From Clostridiales bacterium mt11 (GTDB lineage Bacteria; Bacillota; Clostridia; Tissierellales; Tepidimicrobiaceae): 64,000 nt of DNA. The stretch is taken from assembly GCA_001282665.1 (NCBI GenBank), contig LN874948.1, forward strand, positions 628,213-692,212, in the 5' to 3' direction. The notes beneath the pieces were generated by a model that worked only from the letters and a program-made list of their open reading frames with translations, was not told where the DNA came from and ran no database searches. Of this stretch, positions 26,627-34,642 are shown piece by piece. Numbering within the stretch: position 1 is the first letter of the stretch; each line of letters opens with the position of its first letter. The translations under genes were made by a program, and so were the position numbers.

Positions 26627-27802
26627 ATAATACACTTATCATCAAAAATTCGTAAGTTCTGTGGTTTCTTAAAGATACCTGATAAATCTCAGTTCTCTAG
26701 ATTTAAATTAAATTTTCTTGATAATCTTAATGATTTATTTAATAATCTAGTTGATGTAACTGAGGAAGTTTCTAAGGAAATCAATCCATTTTTAGCTTCT
26801 GTTTTAATTACTGATACTACTGGATTTGAAGCTTATGTTACTGAGAATAATCCTAAGTTTTATCAATCTCAACTTAAAAAAGCTAAAGCATATTCTAAGT
26901 TAATTATTAAGGATAATCCTAATTCAACTTTTGATGTTGAAAAATATGCTCAAAGTCAAATGCCTAAATCTGCTTCTTCTAACCCTGATGCTAAGCTTGC
27001 TTACCTTAATGGACATTTTGGATACTTTCAAAAATGTATTATATCTACTAATGCCCTTGGTGTTGTTAGATATGTTAATTTCTATGATGCCGACAACAAT
27101 CTAGAAAAAGATTTAAGACCTCAAGTTATTAAGGATAATTACGATGCTAAATCTTTGATTTCTTCTCTTGAAACTTATTTTCAACTGCATCCTAACTTCT
27201 CATATAAATATTTCTTAGGTGATGCAGGTTTTGATGCCGATGATAATTATGCTTACCTTCATCAAAACAACATCATGCCTATAATCGCATTAAATCCACG
27301 TAATTCACCTAATTTACCTCAATCTGGATTTAATGAGGTAGGAGTTCCCCTTTGCCCATACGATTCTTCTTTATCTATGGTTTATGACGGAATCACTCGT
27401 GAAAAAGGTAGAGCTGATAGAATAAAATATATATGTCCAATGGCTAAGAAAATTAATGTTAAAGGTAAGCTCAGCTATATATTAAATTGTAAAAATCCAT
27501 GTACCAGTTCAAAATGCGGACGAATCAAGCAAATTACTATACATCATAATTATCGATTTAATTCTTCTATCCCTCGTGATAGTTTGAAATGGCAAAAGTT
27601 ATATAGACTTAAAACTATTTGCGAAAGATCCATTTGCCAAATTAAAAATTTCATTCAAATTAAATCATCAAGAATTAGAAATACAGTATCTTTAAAATCA
27701 GATATTTTACTTGCTTGTATTTCTCAATTAATTGCTTTTATACTTATATTTAAGACTAAAAATTATGACAATCCGCTTGCTATTAAATCTTTGATTGCTT
27801 AA
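26627..27802 (+). pseudogene. Left-truncated IS transposase (IS1182/IS5-like)
   Basis: The frame is open from 26627 and reads SSKIRKFCGFLKIPDKSQFS, then VLITDTTGFEAYVTENNPKF, FLGDAGFDADDNYAYL and KGRADRIKYICPMAKK, ending KTICERSICQIKNFIQIKSS and IAFILIFKTK. This is the C-terminal ~390 residues of a clostridial-type DDE transposase; catalytic Asp in ITDTTG and GDAGFD and a late Glu (TICERS) are visible. The normal start and roughly 70-100 N-terminal residues, with the left inverted repeat, are missing. The break point coincides with the truncated radical-SAM partner gene. Confidence 0.8.
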
Positions 27803-28064
27803 TCTCAATCATCTAAATATTAATTTTAAAAGGTTAGGCTAAACCTTTATTTTCCTATGCTCTTTTTTTGTTAATATCTCAATGTTTTTGATAATTTAAA
27901 GCTAATTTCTGTGGATAGTTTTGAATTTATATTCTGCAACTAACTAAATAATTTTAACAAGAATTTACCTTGTTAAGTTAATTACTACAATGTACCTCTA
28001 AAAAAATGGTCAGTACATTACAAATTAATATTCTGAATATTTCAGTATATCTAAAATATCTACT

Positions 28065-28187
28065 TTCAATAAAAGACCTATACAATTAGAAGATATATTT
28101 TTCTATGAGCTCTACAAAGATAGATTGGAGGAAAACTGAATGATTATATGTTTTATGCTAAAAAGTCTTCTTCGAAATAAATGGAAC
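28065..28187 (+). repeat. Inverted copy of the ATPase/permease junction
   Basis: On the plus strand it encodes RPIQLEDIFFYELYKDRLEEN, stop, then MIICFMLKSLLRNKWN, matching the junction at 24097-24219 with about three base changes (Val to Ile and Tyr to Cys among them). It ends exactly where the 74-bp repeat begins. It is a remnant of a second transporter copy in the opposite orientation. Confidence 0.88.
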
Positions 28188-28254
28188 TTGATCCCAAAAT
28201 TTCACTGTCATATTTTTGAAAAGATTAGTTTTTCATTTGTACAAAATCTAGGTA
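28181..28254 (+). repeat. 74-bp direct repeat, copy 2
   Basis: Identical over 74 bases to 21023-21096. The first seven bases (ATGGAAC) are shared with the transporter fragment that precedes it, so the joint is hidden within them. Confidence 0.9.
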
Positions 28255-28455
28255 ACTAGCACAACGAGTTAATTTAAAAAATATTTATATTGTATTTGTC
28301 ATTATCATACTTGTCCAAAATCTTGTATCATGAATATAATTTTTAACTATACGTTAATTATATAATAGATAAATACAGATGTCAATAAATGACATGTAAA
28401 TATTTTACATCATTTTCTACATTTTTTGCACTTGCTCTTATGTTTGAGTAAAAAA

Positions 28456-28480
28456 AGAGACAGAAAAAAACTCTGTCCCT
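28456..28480. terminator. Copy of the 15.6-kb terminator
   Basis: AGAGACAG / CTGTCCCT hairpin with A/T-runs on both sides. The similarity to 15622-15645 extends to about 28510 (TTATAATGATG and ATTAAAATTT). No intact gene now ends here. Confidence 0.7.
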
Positions 28481-28568
28481 ATCATTTATAATGATGTATT
28501 AAAATTTTAAGTAATATTTCTTATCTAAGAATTCCTAATTAATTTTAAAATATATCTATAAATTCTTT

Positions 28569-28724
28569 ATGATGAAGAAAATGGATGGGTTTATAACTTT
28601 TTTGGATGACAGCAGCCTTGCGCTTAAAAACGGTTTGTCTCTAAAAGCGATCAGAAATGCTAATGGCAGTATTGAACAGCTGGCAGAAATGACGGAAGCA
28701 GAGATTAATGCACTACTCAACTGA
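28569..28724 (+). CDS. 51-residue unrecognised protein, possibly a fragment
   Basis: An ATG-started frame of 51 codons (GFITFLDDSSLALKNGLSLK and IEQLAEMTEAEINALLN) with protein-like codon usage and higher G+C than the flanks. No ribosome binding site precedes it, and a strong plus-strand terminator follows at 28782-28820. It may be the tail of a gene brought in by a mobile element. I do not recognise it. Confidence 0.35.
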   Translation: MMKKMDGFITFLDDSSLALKNGLSLKAIRNANGSIEQLAEMTEAEINALLN

Positions 28725-28781
28725 CATAGCCATAGGTTTACCATTAGCTGAACAGTTAATATCGCTAAAACATAGCTGATT

Positions 28782-28820
28782 GAAAAACGGCGGCTTTGAA
28801 ATTCAAAGCTGCCGTTTTTC
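28782..28820 (+). terminator. Strong intrinsic terminator
   Basis: A 19-bp arm GAAAAACGGCGGCTTTGAA pairs with TTCAAAGCTGCCGTTTTTC with one mismatch, ending in TTTTT. It is GC-rich for this region and probably travelled with the 51-codon frame upstream. Confidence 0.85.
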
Positions 28821-28870
28821 AACGAGTTTCGGTACTCCGGTGTTATATGAAAAAACTTTTTTATTTTGAT

Positions 28871-28945
28871 TTCCCTTTATTCCTCCATTTGTCTAACGTC
28901 CAAATATTTACTTCTACAAAGATTATAACACAAGATTATTGCAAT
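28871..28945 (-). promoter_or_regulatory. Orphan promoter/leader, copy B
   Basis: The sequence closely matches the leader of the BceR-like gene (15503-15580), including the extended -10 core at 28919-28940 and the GACAAATGGAGGAAT ribosome binding region. The regulator start codon and coding sequence are gone; the leader runs into unrelated sequence at about 28868. The regulator module it once served has been deleted. Confidence 0.7.
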
Positions 28946-29240
28946 TTTATAAAATTTATATTCTCATATCAAGGGTTACATTTACTACTCATTTACACAC
29001 ACCTTCCCTATATTGCAACCATAATAAATATATATACTTTTTAATTAGTTAGATATATTGCTAGAAGTGAATATATTCTACCCTCCATTACCTTTGAAAT
29101 AATTGGGATTTATCTATACTTAGTTTACAAGCTATCATTTGGAAGGGTTAAAAAATAGTTGAAATTTTATGCATAATTATAGGGAACAACCCAAAGGCTA
29201 TTCCCTAACTTATTTTATCTTTTATTTCATAATTATTAAA
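28946..29240. other. Non-coding region upstream of the copied leader and past the BcrB-like gene
   Basis: No gene is seen. The only clear structure is an AGGGAA / TTCCCT hairpin at 29181-29206, which may end the BcrAB-like transcript, although it lacks a good T-run. Confidence 0.45.
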
Positions 29241-29948
29241 CTAATAAACATCTACATCATCTATATAATTTATCCTTTTTATTATAGTATGGGCTGCAAA
29301 AAACAATACAATCAAAGTAACAACTACTAATTTAATAAGCGTTTCTTTAAATTGAGGATCACGTCCTATTACAGGTTGCATTAAAGCTGATATTACAACT
29401 GCTGTTACAACTGCTGAAGGTATTGATTTTTTATTCATGGAAACAGCAAAAGGCATTAGAGATAAGATTCCTCCCATAACAGTAAACCCTAAAAATGTCA
29501 AAATCGAGTCAAAAATATAACTAAAACTAAAACTTCCTGCAACAACGTCAACAATAGAATCCAATGTCACCACATATAGCATACACAATACATCGCTAAT
29601 CATTATACATGACATTGTAAATGCGACGACTATAGCAAGTTTTGCCAAAATGAGTTTTTTTCTACTTATAGGATAAGAGAACATTACCAAAATTGTTTTA
29701 TTTCTATATTCTTCTATAATAATTTTTGCCATTAAGGCTGAAGAAAATATTAAGAATACATCTGTTGACAAAACATTTATCATCCACATAACACTTTCGT
29801 ATGTATCTAAATCATGTGGTGAACGTATTTTATTATCAATAAATGACATAGCTAAAAAAGCCATTATACAAATGATTGCTATGATTACTCCTTTAATATA
29901 TCTTTTAAGTTTATATTTTTTTATTTCTAATTTAATTAAATGTAACAT
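29241..29948 (-). CDS. BcrB-like ABC-2 permease
   Basis: A 235-residue membrane protein with about six helices (LHLIKLEIKKYKLKRYIKG at the start, EEYRNKTILVMFSYPISRKK after the second helix), typical of permeases paired with BcrA-type ATPases. It overlaps the ATPase gene by 17 bases and ends the four-gene operon regulator-kinase-ATPase-permease. Likely role: export of, or protection against, a peptide antibiotic such as a bacitracin- or lantibiotic-like compound; the substrate is inferred only from family and from the two-component neighbours. Confidence 0.82.
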   Translation of the reverse strand: MLHLIKLEIKKYKLKRYIKGVIIAIICIMAFLAMSFIDNKIRSPHDLDTYESVMWMINVLSTDVFLIFSSALMAKIIIEEYRNKTILVMFSYPISRKKLILAKLAIVVAFTMSCIMISDVLCMLYVVTLDSIVDVVAGSFSFSYIFDSILTFLGFTVMGGILSLMPFAVSMNKKSIPSAVVTAVVISALMQPVIGRDPQFKETLIKLVVVTLIVLFFAAHTIIKRINYIDDVDVY

Positions 29949-30861
29949 AATCGTCTCCCTCTATTAACTTTAAGAAATAATCTTCCAAGGTGCTTTTCTT
30001 TTTACCTATACTTTCTAACTCAACACCATTTTCAATCAGCATTCTTGAAATCATCTTCTGGGACTGATTTATATCATATATACGAATTTTATTTTCAGAA
30101 ATTATCTTATAGTTTGAAATCTCCATTTTTTCTTCAATTAAATAACCTGTTCTACTCGGATTATTTACTTCTAGTTCTATATATTCACTATTATACTCAT
30201 GAACTTTATCCATAGATACTTCCTTTAATAGCTTGCCGTTTTTTATGATGCCAATTGTATCTGCAATTAACTCTACTTCAGCAAGGATATGACTTGAAAT
30301 AAGTATTGTTGTTCCATATTTTTTATTTATTTTTTTTATAAATGTTCTAATTTCCTTAATTCCTTCTGGATCTAAACCATTAATCGGTTCATCAAGTATA
30401 AGAAACTCTGGTTTTACAAGTACTGCCCTTGCAATTCCTAGCCTTTGCTTCATACCTAATGAATAATTACAAACTGCTTTTCCTTCAGTATTAGATAAGC
30501 CTAATAAATTTAAAACTTCATCTATCCTCTCTTTATTGTGGTATCCCATGTAATCACAATGCAATTCTAAATTTTCTCTTCCTGTTAATTTATCATAGAA
30601 AGAGGAATTTTCTATGGTAACACCTATTCTTTTTAAAATTTCAAAGTTGTTATTATTAACTTCTTTTCCAAAAAGTACGATTTTACCCTTATCAGGTTTC
30701 ACTAAATTAAGAATCATTTTAAATACTGTGCTTTTACCAGCTCCATTTGGACCTAAGAAACCATAAATTTCACCTTTTTTTATATTCATTTCTACATTAT
30801 CTACTACTTTTTTGCTTTTGTATATCTTTGTAAGACTATTTGTTTGTAATATATAATCCAT
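29932..30861 (-). CDS. BcrA-like ABC transporter ATPase
   Basis: A 309-residue ATPase with Walker A GPNGAGKSTVFK, Q-loop region TIENSSFYDKLTGRENLELH, signature YSLGMKQRLG, Walker B FLILDEPINGLDPEG, ISSHIL and a C-terminal domain ending KKSTLEDYFLKLIEG. These features and the length match the BcrA/lantibiotic-immunity group. GGGAGG precedes the ATG at 30861. It pairs with the overlapping permease. Confidence 0.9.
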   Translation of the reverse strand: MDYILQTNSLTKIYKSKKVVDNVEMNIKKGEIYGFLGPNGAGKSTVFKMILNLVKPDKGKIVLFGKEVNNNNFEILKRIGVTIENSSFYDKLTGRENLELHCDYMGYHNKERIDEVLNLLGLSNTEGKAVCNYSLGMKQRLGIARAVLVKPEFLILDEPINGLDPEGIKEIRTFIKKINKKYGTTILISSHILAEVELIADTIGIIKNGKLLKEVSMDKVHEYNSEYIELEVNNPSRTGYLIEEKMEISNYKIISENKIRIYDINQSQKMISRMLIENGVELESIGKKKSTLEDYFLKLIEGDDYVTFN

Positions 30862-30948
30862 ATTGTTTCCTCCCTTCTATAGATTAATATAACAAACCAA
30901 GCTATCTTTTTTATGTCATAAATCTTACTTTTTTCTTAAGTTGTTATT

Positions 30949-31860
30949 TTATTTTGGTAATATTATATTAAACAATGTTTTCTTATTAGGTATACCGCTT
31001 AACTCAATTTTTCCATTCATCTGTTCAATAAGTTCCTTGGATATTGTAAGCCCCAATCCGCTACCTTGATAATCTTTGCTCCTTGAATCTTCTAATGTAT
31101 ACAGTCTTTCGAAAATATTTTCTTTATATTTTTCCAAAATTCCTTTACCATGATCTTCAATTCCAATGCAAACTGTGTATTCGTATTCATCAATACTTAT
31201 TCCTACATATTTTCCATCACATCCATATTTAATAGCATTATCTAATATATTTTTTAACACACGATTTAATGCTTCTTTATCTGCATTGACATAAATAGGC
31301 TTTTCAGGTATATTTATATCAACATGAAACTCTTTTTCAGAGAGTATATTGTAAAATTCAAGCATATTTTTTCTACATATTTCACATATATTTACTTTAG
31401 TAATATTAAGTTTTTTATCGCCAGATTCCAATTTAACAAGATCAAAAAATTTATTTATTAAATCCACAATTTCATCAATTCTCAAATCAACTTTTACAAT
31501 CATCTCATCGTCATTAAATCTAATTCTCAGCATTTCTATATATCCTTTTAAAGTAGTCAATGGAGTTTTTAAATCATGGGAAATATTTGATAGCATTCTC
31601 ATTATAGACAGCTCAGAATTTTTATATGCTACCTTGTTTTTCTGACTATAATTCAATAAATGGTTAACACTTGATGCAATAGACTTTATTGTTCCATCTT
31701 CTGTAGGAATTAAAATAGATTCAGATGTTTCATTTTCAATAATAGATTCTATTTTGTTTGCTATATATTGAATTTGTTCTGATTGAATGGTATATTTTCT
31801 GTGTTCTAATATATAACCTGTTAGCAAGATAAAAATTAATGCACATAACACTACTGTCAT
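30949..31860 (-). CDS. Sensor histidine kinase of the BcrAB-like module
   Basis: A 303-residue kinase with one N-terminal membrane helix (VVLCALIFILLTGYIL), a coiled linker, a HisKA box NISHDLKTPLTTLKGYIEML and HATPase boxes NAIKYG, DHGKGILEKYKENIFERLY and GSGLGLTISKELIEQ. The frame opens at 31929, but GGAGG within the regulator 3' end directs the ATG at 31860, 2 bases before the regulator stop ends. It resembles the small kinases of bacitracin/lantibiotic resistance modules. Confidence 0.9.
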   Translation of the reverse strand: MTVVLCALIFILLTGYILEHRKYTIQSEQIQYIANKIESIIENETSESILIPTEDGTIKSIASSVNHLLNYSQKNKVAYKNSELSIMRMLSNISHDLKTPLTTLKGYIEMLRIRFNDDEMIVKVDLRIDEIVDLINKFFDLVKLESGDKKLNITKVNICEICRKNMLEFYNILSEKEFHVDINIPEKPIYVNADKEALNRVLKNILDNAIKYGCDGKYVGISIDEYEYTVCIGIEDHGKGILEKYKENIFERLYTLEDSRSKDYQGSGLGLTISKELIEQMNGKIELSGIPNKKTLFNIILPK

Positions 31861-31861
31861 C

Positions 31862-32569
31862 TTATTTTTCCTCCATCTTATATCCAATTCCCCATAAAGT
31901 CTTAATATATTGAAATTTAGATTTACCATCAGATAATTTGTTTCGTAATCTTTTCATGTGGACATTAATGACATTTTCTTCTCCGTAATAAGGTTCGTTC
32001 CAAACCTGAGTATAAATTTGTTCTTTTGTAAAAACTCTTCCTAAGTTAGAAGCAAGTAGCTTTAAAATTTCAAATTCCTTATTTGTCAAATTTAGCTGTT
32101 TACCTTTTTTGACAACAGAGTGTTTATTTATATCGATTTCCAAATCCTTTATATAAATTATTTCATTTTCACTGTTTTTCTTATCTTCAGCATACTTTGT
32201 TACACGTCTTATATTTGCTTTAATTCTTGCTGAAAGTTCAATTAGAGAAAATGGTTTAGTTATATAATCATCTGCTCCAAGTCCTAATCCCACTGCCTTA
32301 TCTTCATCATTATCCTTTGCCGTCATAATAATAATAGGTATGAAATCATGCTCTCTTATTTTCTTCATAACATTCATGCCATTAATTTTAGGAATCATTA
32401 AATCCAATAAAACTAAATCATAGATATTCTCTTGAAACTCATTAATGGCTGCTTCTCCATCATAGACTTGTGTAACTTCATAGTTATCACTTATTAAATA
32501 TTCAGTAACCATTTCGCTTATATTTTTATCATCTTCTATTAACAATATCTTAGACAAAGTACTCTTCAT
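31862..32569 (-). CDS. OmpR-family response regulator of the BcrAB-like module
   Basis: A 235-residue regulator: receiver domain with IEDD, Asp in DLVLLDLMIPKINGM, and TKPFSLIELSARI, then a winged-helix output domain (LNLTNKEFEILKLLAS, ENVINVHMKRLRNKL, IKTLWGIGYKMEEK). The ATG at 32569 has GAGAGG immediately before it; a TTG at 32557 is an alternative with more normal spacing. First gene of the four-gene module; copy C of the repeated promoter core lies about 250 bases upstream. Confidence 0.9.
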   Translation of the reverse strand: MKSTLSKILLIEDDKNISEMVTEYLISDNYEVTQVYDGEAAINEFQENIYDLVLLDLMIPKINGMNVMKKIREHDFIPIIIMTAKDNDEDKAVGLGLGADDYITKPFSLIELSARIKANIRRVTKYAEDKKNSENEIIYIKDLEIDINKHSVVKKGKQLNLTNKEFEILKLLASNLGRVFTKEQIYTQVWNEPYYGEENVINVHMKRLRNKLSDGKSKFQYIKTLWGIGYKMEEK

Positions 32570-32960
32570 CCTCTCATTTTATTTTCTAAATACTAAAAAA
32601 CTTATCTATAACCAAAATTTTTCTTATATATTTAGTCAATAATCAAAGTTTTACTGTCCATTTTTATATTATTATCTCTAACTACATTATAAGTATTTCT
32701 CTTTAAATCCATTTTTCAAATCAAATGACCTCAATAAATTTAATTTGAGTAAGCAAAATATAAAACTTTCTCAACATTATCTTCAATGTTTTCCAGTTAT
32801 CTATTTACATATACAAAGATTATAACACAAGATTATTATAACTTTATGTTCATATATTTTGTATTACATTTGTCACCATTAAACAAAATTTAAGTTTCCT
32901 TTATCATATATAAAATAAGCTGCCTTAAATCACCTTTAAGACAGCTTCTCATAAATTCCC
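32570..32960 (-). promoter_or_regulatory. Non-coding upstream region with promoter core copy C
   Basis: No gene. The 22-bp core at 32816-32837 (AAGATTATAACACAAGATTATT) equals the copy at 28919-28940 and differs by one base from 15544-15565. On the minus strand it holds the extended -10 TGTTATAAT. At 250 bases from the regulator start the leader would be long. The left part is AT-rich without other clear structure; the right end holds the terminator of the LiaF-like gene. Confidence 0.55.
32917..32947 (-). terminator. Terminator of the sigma-factor operon
   Basis: AAGCTGcCTTAAA pairs with TTTAAGaCAGCTT around a 5-base loop, 14 bases past the stop of the last gene of the operon. T-rich sequence follows on the minus strand. 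Confidence 0.7.
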
Positions 32961-33884
32961 TTATTCCACTTCATCTACTACTATTTCATCAGAATTAAGT
33001 ATATTGATGGTATGGGTTCCATTTCCCAATGTTAATTCTCCTTTAACTTTATCTACTTCTTCCCCTTCATCTTTTATTTTTACTATATCCCATTTAACAT
33101 TTCCCTTTAACGATTCTTCTCCATATATAAAGGCACTTACCTTTACATCTGAATCCTTTTCCAATCTAAGTTTTACTCGATTCACATTATCTATTATCCA
33201 GTCATTTTTAATGCTTTCACCTATTAATTCAAAGTTGCTGCCCTCATTGATTTCCACCTTTTTATTTACTGGTATCGTGAGAGATAGATTTTGAGGATAA
33301 GAACTATATGTTCCTCCACCATAGTTAGCTCTATCTGTAAATGATATATATAAAATGTTGTCTGACTTATTAGTGGTGATGTATTCATTTTCTAATAATC
33401 CTTTAGCTTTCTCTTCACTGTCTGCCGTTATATCAACTGAACCTGAAAAAACTATTTTATCCTTTCCTTCAGAACGAACAGTTAAATTGGAATAAGTAGG
33501 TCCATTTATTACTATTTTTTCGATTTTATCATCAATTTGAACTTCTTTATAGGGAATCCTATAGTTAAATGTCTCGGATGAAAGTTTACTGCTAATCTTA
33601 GACATCAAGCCTGTTTCTATAAATCCATATATGCCCAAGTTTACGCAAACTATTAACAATACTATAAAAACACTAAATACATCGTATTTTATCTTCACAT
33701 CTTCGCCTTTGTATTTATAGCTAAAATAGAGTATCTCCCCGCCTAATAAAAATAATATCGTAGGCCAAAACTTCATTGACAGTTTAACAGCTGATAGACT
33801 ATTTACTTGTGCAATAAATATGATAACTCCAAATGCAATTAAAACAATTGCCATGGAAATTGTTCCTACTCGTCTTTTTCCCAT
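32961..33884 (-). CDS. LiaF/DUF4097-like membrane-anchored protein
   Basis: A 307-residue protein with three or four membrane helices in the first ~110 residues (ISMAIVLIAFGVIIFIAQ; FWPTILFLLGGEILYFSYKY; VFSVFIVLLIVCVNLGIYGF) and a long C-terminal beta-rich domain with repeating short strands (KIVINGPTYSNLTVRSEG, VKLRLEKDSDVKVSAFIYG). This layout, with the FWP-type motif and a beta-helix-like tail, resembles LiaF and DUF4097 envelope-stress proteins. It is the last gene of the sigma-factor operon and overlaps the previous one by 19 bases. It may sense or buffer envelope stress; this is inference. Confidence 0.6.
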   Translation of the reverse strand: MGKRRVGTISMAIVLIAFGVIIFIAQVNSLSAVKLSMKFWPTILFLLGGEILYFSYKYKGEDVKIKYDVFSVFIVLLIVCVNLGIYGFIETGLMSKISSKLSSETFNYRIPYKEVQIDDKIEKIVINGPTYSNLTVRSEGKDKIVFSGSVDITADSEEKAKGLLENEYITTNKSDNILYISFTDRANYGGGTYSSYPQNLSLTIPVNKKVEINEGSNFELIGESIKNDWIIDNVNRVKLRLEKDSDVKVSAFIYGEESLKGNVKWDIVKIKDEGEEVDKVKGELTLGNGTHTINILNSDEIVVDEVE

Positions 33885-34642
33885 TTTTCTTCATCCTCCT
33901 CTTTCTTTTCTGCTTTTTTGCCTTTAGATAACAATCTAATCCCTCCAGCAATAAATATTATGGATACTATTGAAGTTTGAATATAGTTTCTTATTTCATA
34001 AGGTATAAGAGGATACAATATTCGTTCCGTTACCACCAATACTCCTATAACTATAAGTCCTATACCTACCCATTCTGGTTTTATTTCTGGTAATACAAAT
34101 TTAATTTCTTCATCTTCAAAATCAGCTCCGTCAACAGAATGTAATGCATCAAAGAAGCTATAAAACCAAATTAAAGGTAATATAAATAAAAACAAACTTA
34201 CTCCTAGCCAGCCCATAAAGAATATGGTGAAGAAAAATCCACCCATTATGATTAATCCTTTTTTCTGATAACCTAAATACATATGACCTGCACCTGGTAT
34301 TATGGATAAAGCCATAGTAATAGTTCGTTTATTTGATTGTTTGATTTCCTCCATATTTTCATCTGTTATCACTCCTGAGGGTTCACCACTTTCATTTAAA
34401 ATAAATCTTTTTCTCAAGGAAAAAGCATCAATTAATGCAATAAGCCATATTACAGGTAGTGCAAAAACTAATAACATAATAAAATCACTACCAATCATAG
34501 TAGATAACCCTACCGTGCCTAAAATAGCTCCAAAGAATATCATAAGAAATACCACTGCTCTATCTTTAAATCCTAAATAAAAATGGGATAGCCCAGGAAT
34601 AAAAGATAATAGAAATATTACAAATTTGCTCTTTTCTCTCAT
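33866..34642 (-). CDS. Multi-pass membrane protein with two TM2-like repeats
   Basis: A 258-residue membrane protein. Two copies of a TM2-like motif are visible: SFIPGLSHFYLGFKDRAVVF near residue 12 and SIIPGAGHMYLGYQKKGLII near residue 113, each followed by hydrophobic helices. Another pair of helices lies at about 190-240, before a charged tail (KKAEKKEEDEEKWEKDE). The start overlaps the anti-sigma stop (ATGA). It shares its operon with an ECF sigma factor and its anti-sigma factor, so it is probably part of an envelope-stress response. No precise function can be given. Confidence 0.65.
   Translation of the reverse strand: MREKSKFVIFLLSFIPGLSHFYLGFKDRAVVFLMIFFGAILGTVGLSTMIGSDFIMLLVFALPVIWLIALIDAFSLRKRFILNESGEPSGVITDENMEEIKQSNKRTITMALSIIPGAGHMYLGYQKKGLIIMGGFFFTIFFMGWLGVSLFLFILPLIWFYSFFDALHSVDGADFEDEEIKFVLPEIKPEWVGIGLIVIGVLVVTERILYPLIPYEIRNYIQTSIVSIIFIAGGIRLLSKGKKAEKKEEDEEKWEKDE

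Larger units (their letters stand above)
27803..28448. other. Non-coding debris downstream of the truncated IS
   Basis: About 650 bases without a gene. In order: an AGGTTAGGCTAAACCT hairpin at about 27830-27846 that may end the transposase transcript; AT-rich sequence; the inverted transporter fragment (28065-28187); the second 74-bp repeat (28181-28254); then AT-rich sequence up to a terminator copy. It records several insertion and deletion events. Confidence 0.6.

Noticed and set aside
28796..29044. An 82-residue plus-strand frame with hydrophobic residues
   Set aside because: It has no ribosome binding site and covers the terminator and the copied promoter; composition is that of translated AT-rich non-coding DNA.
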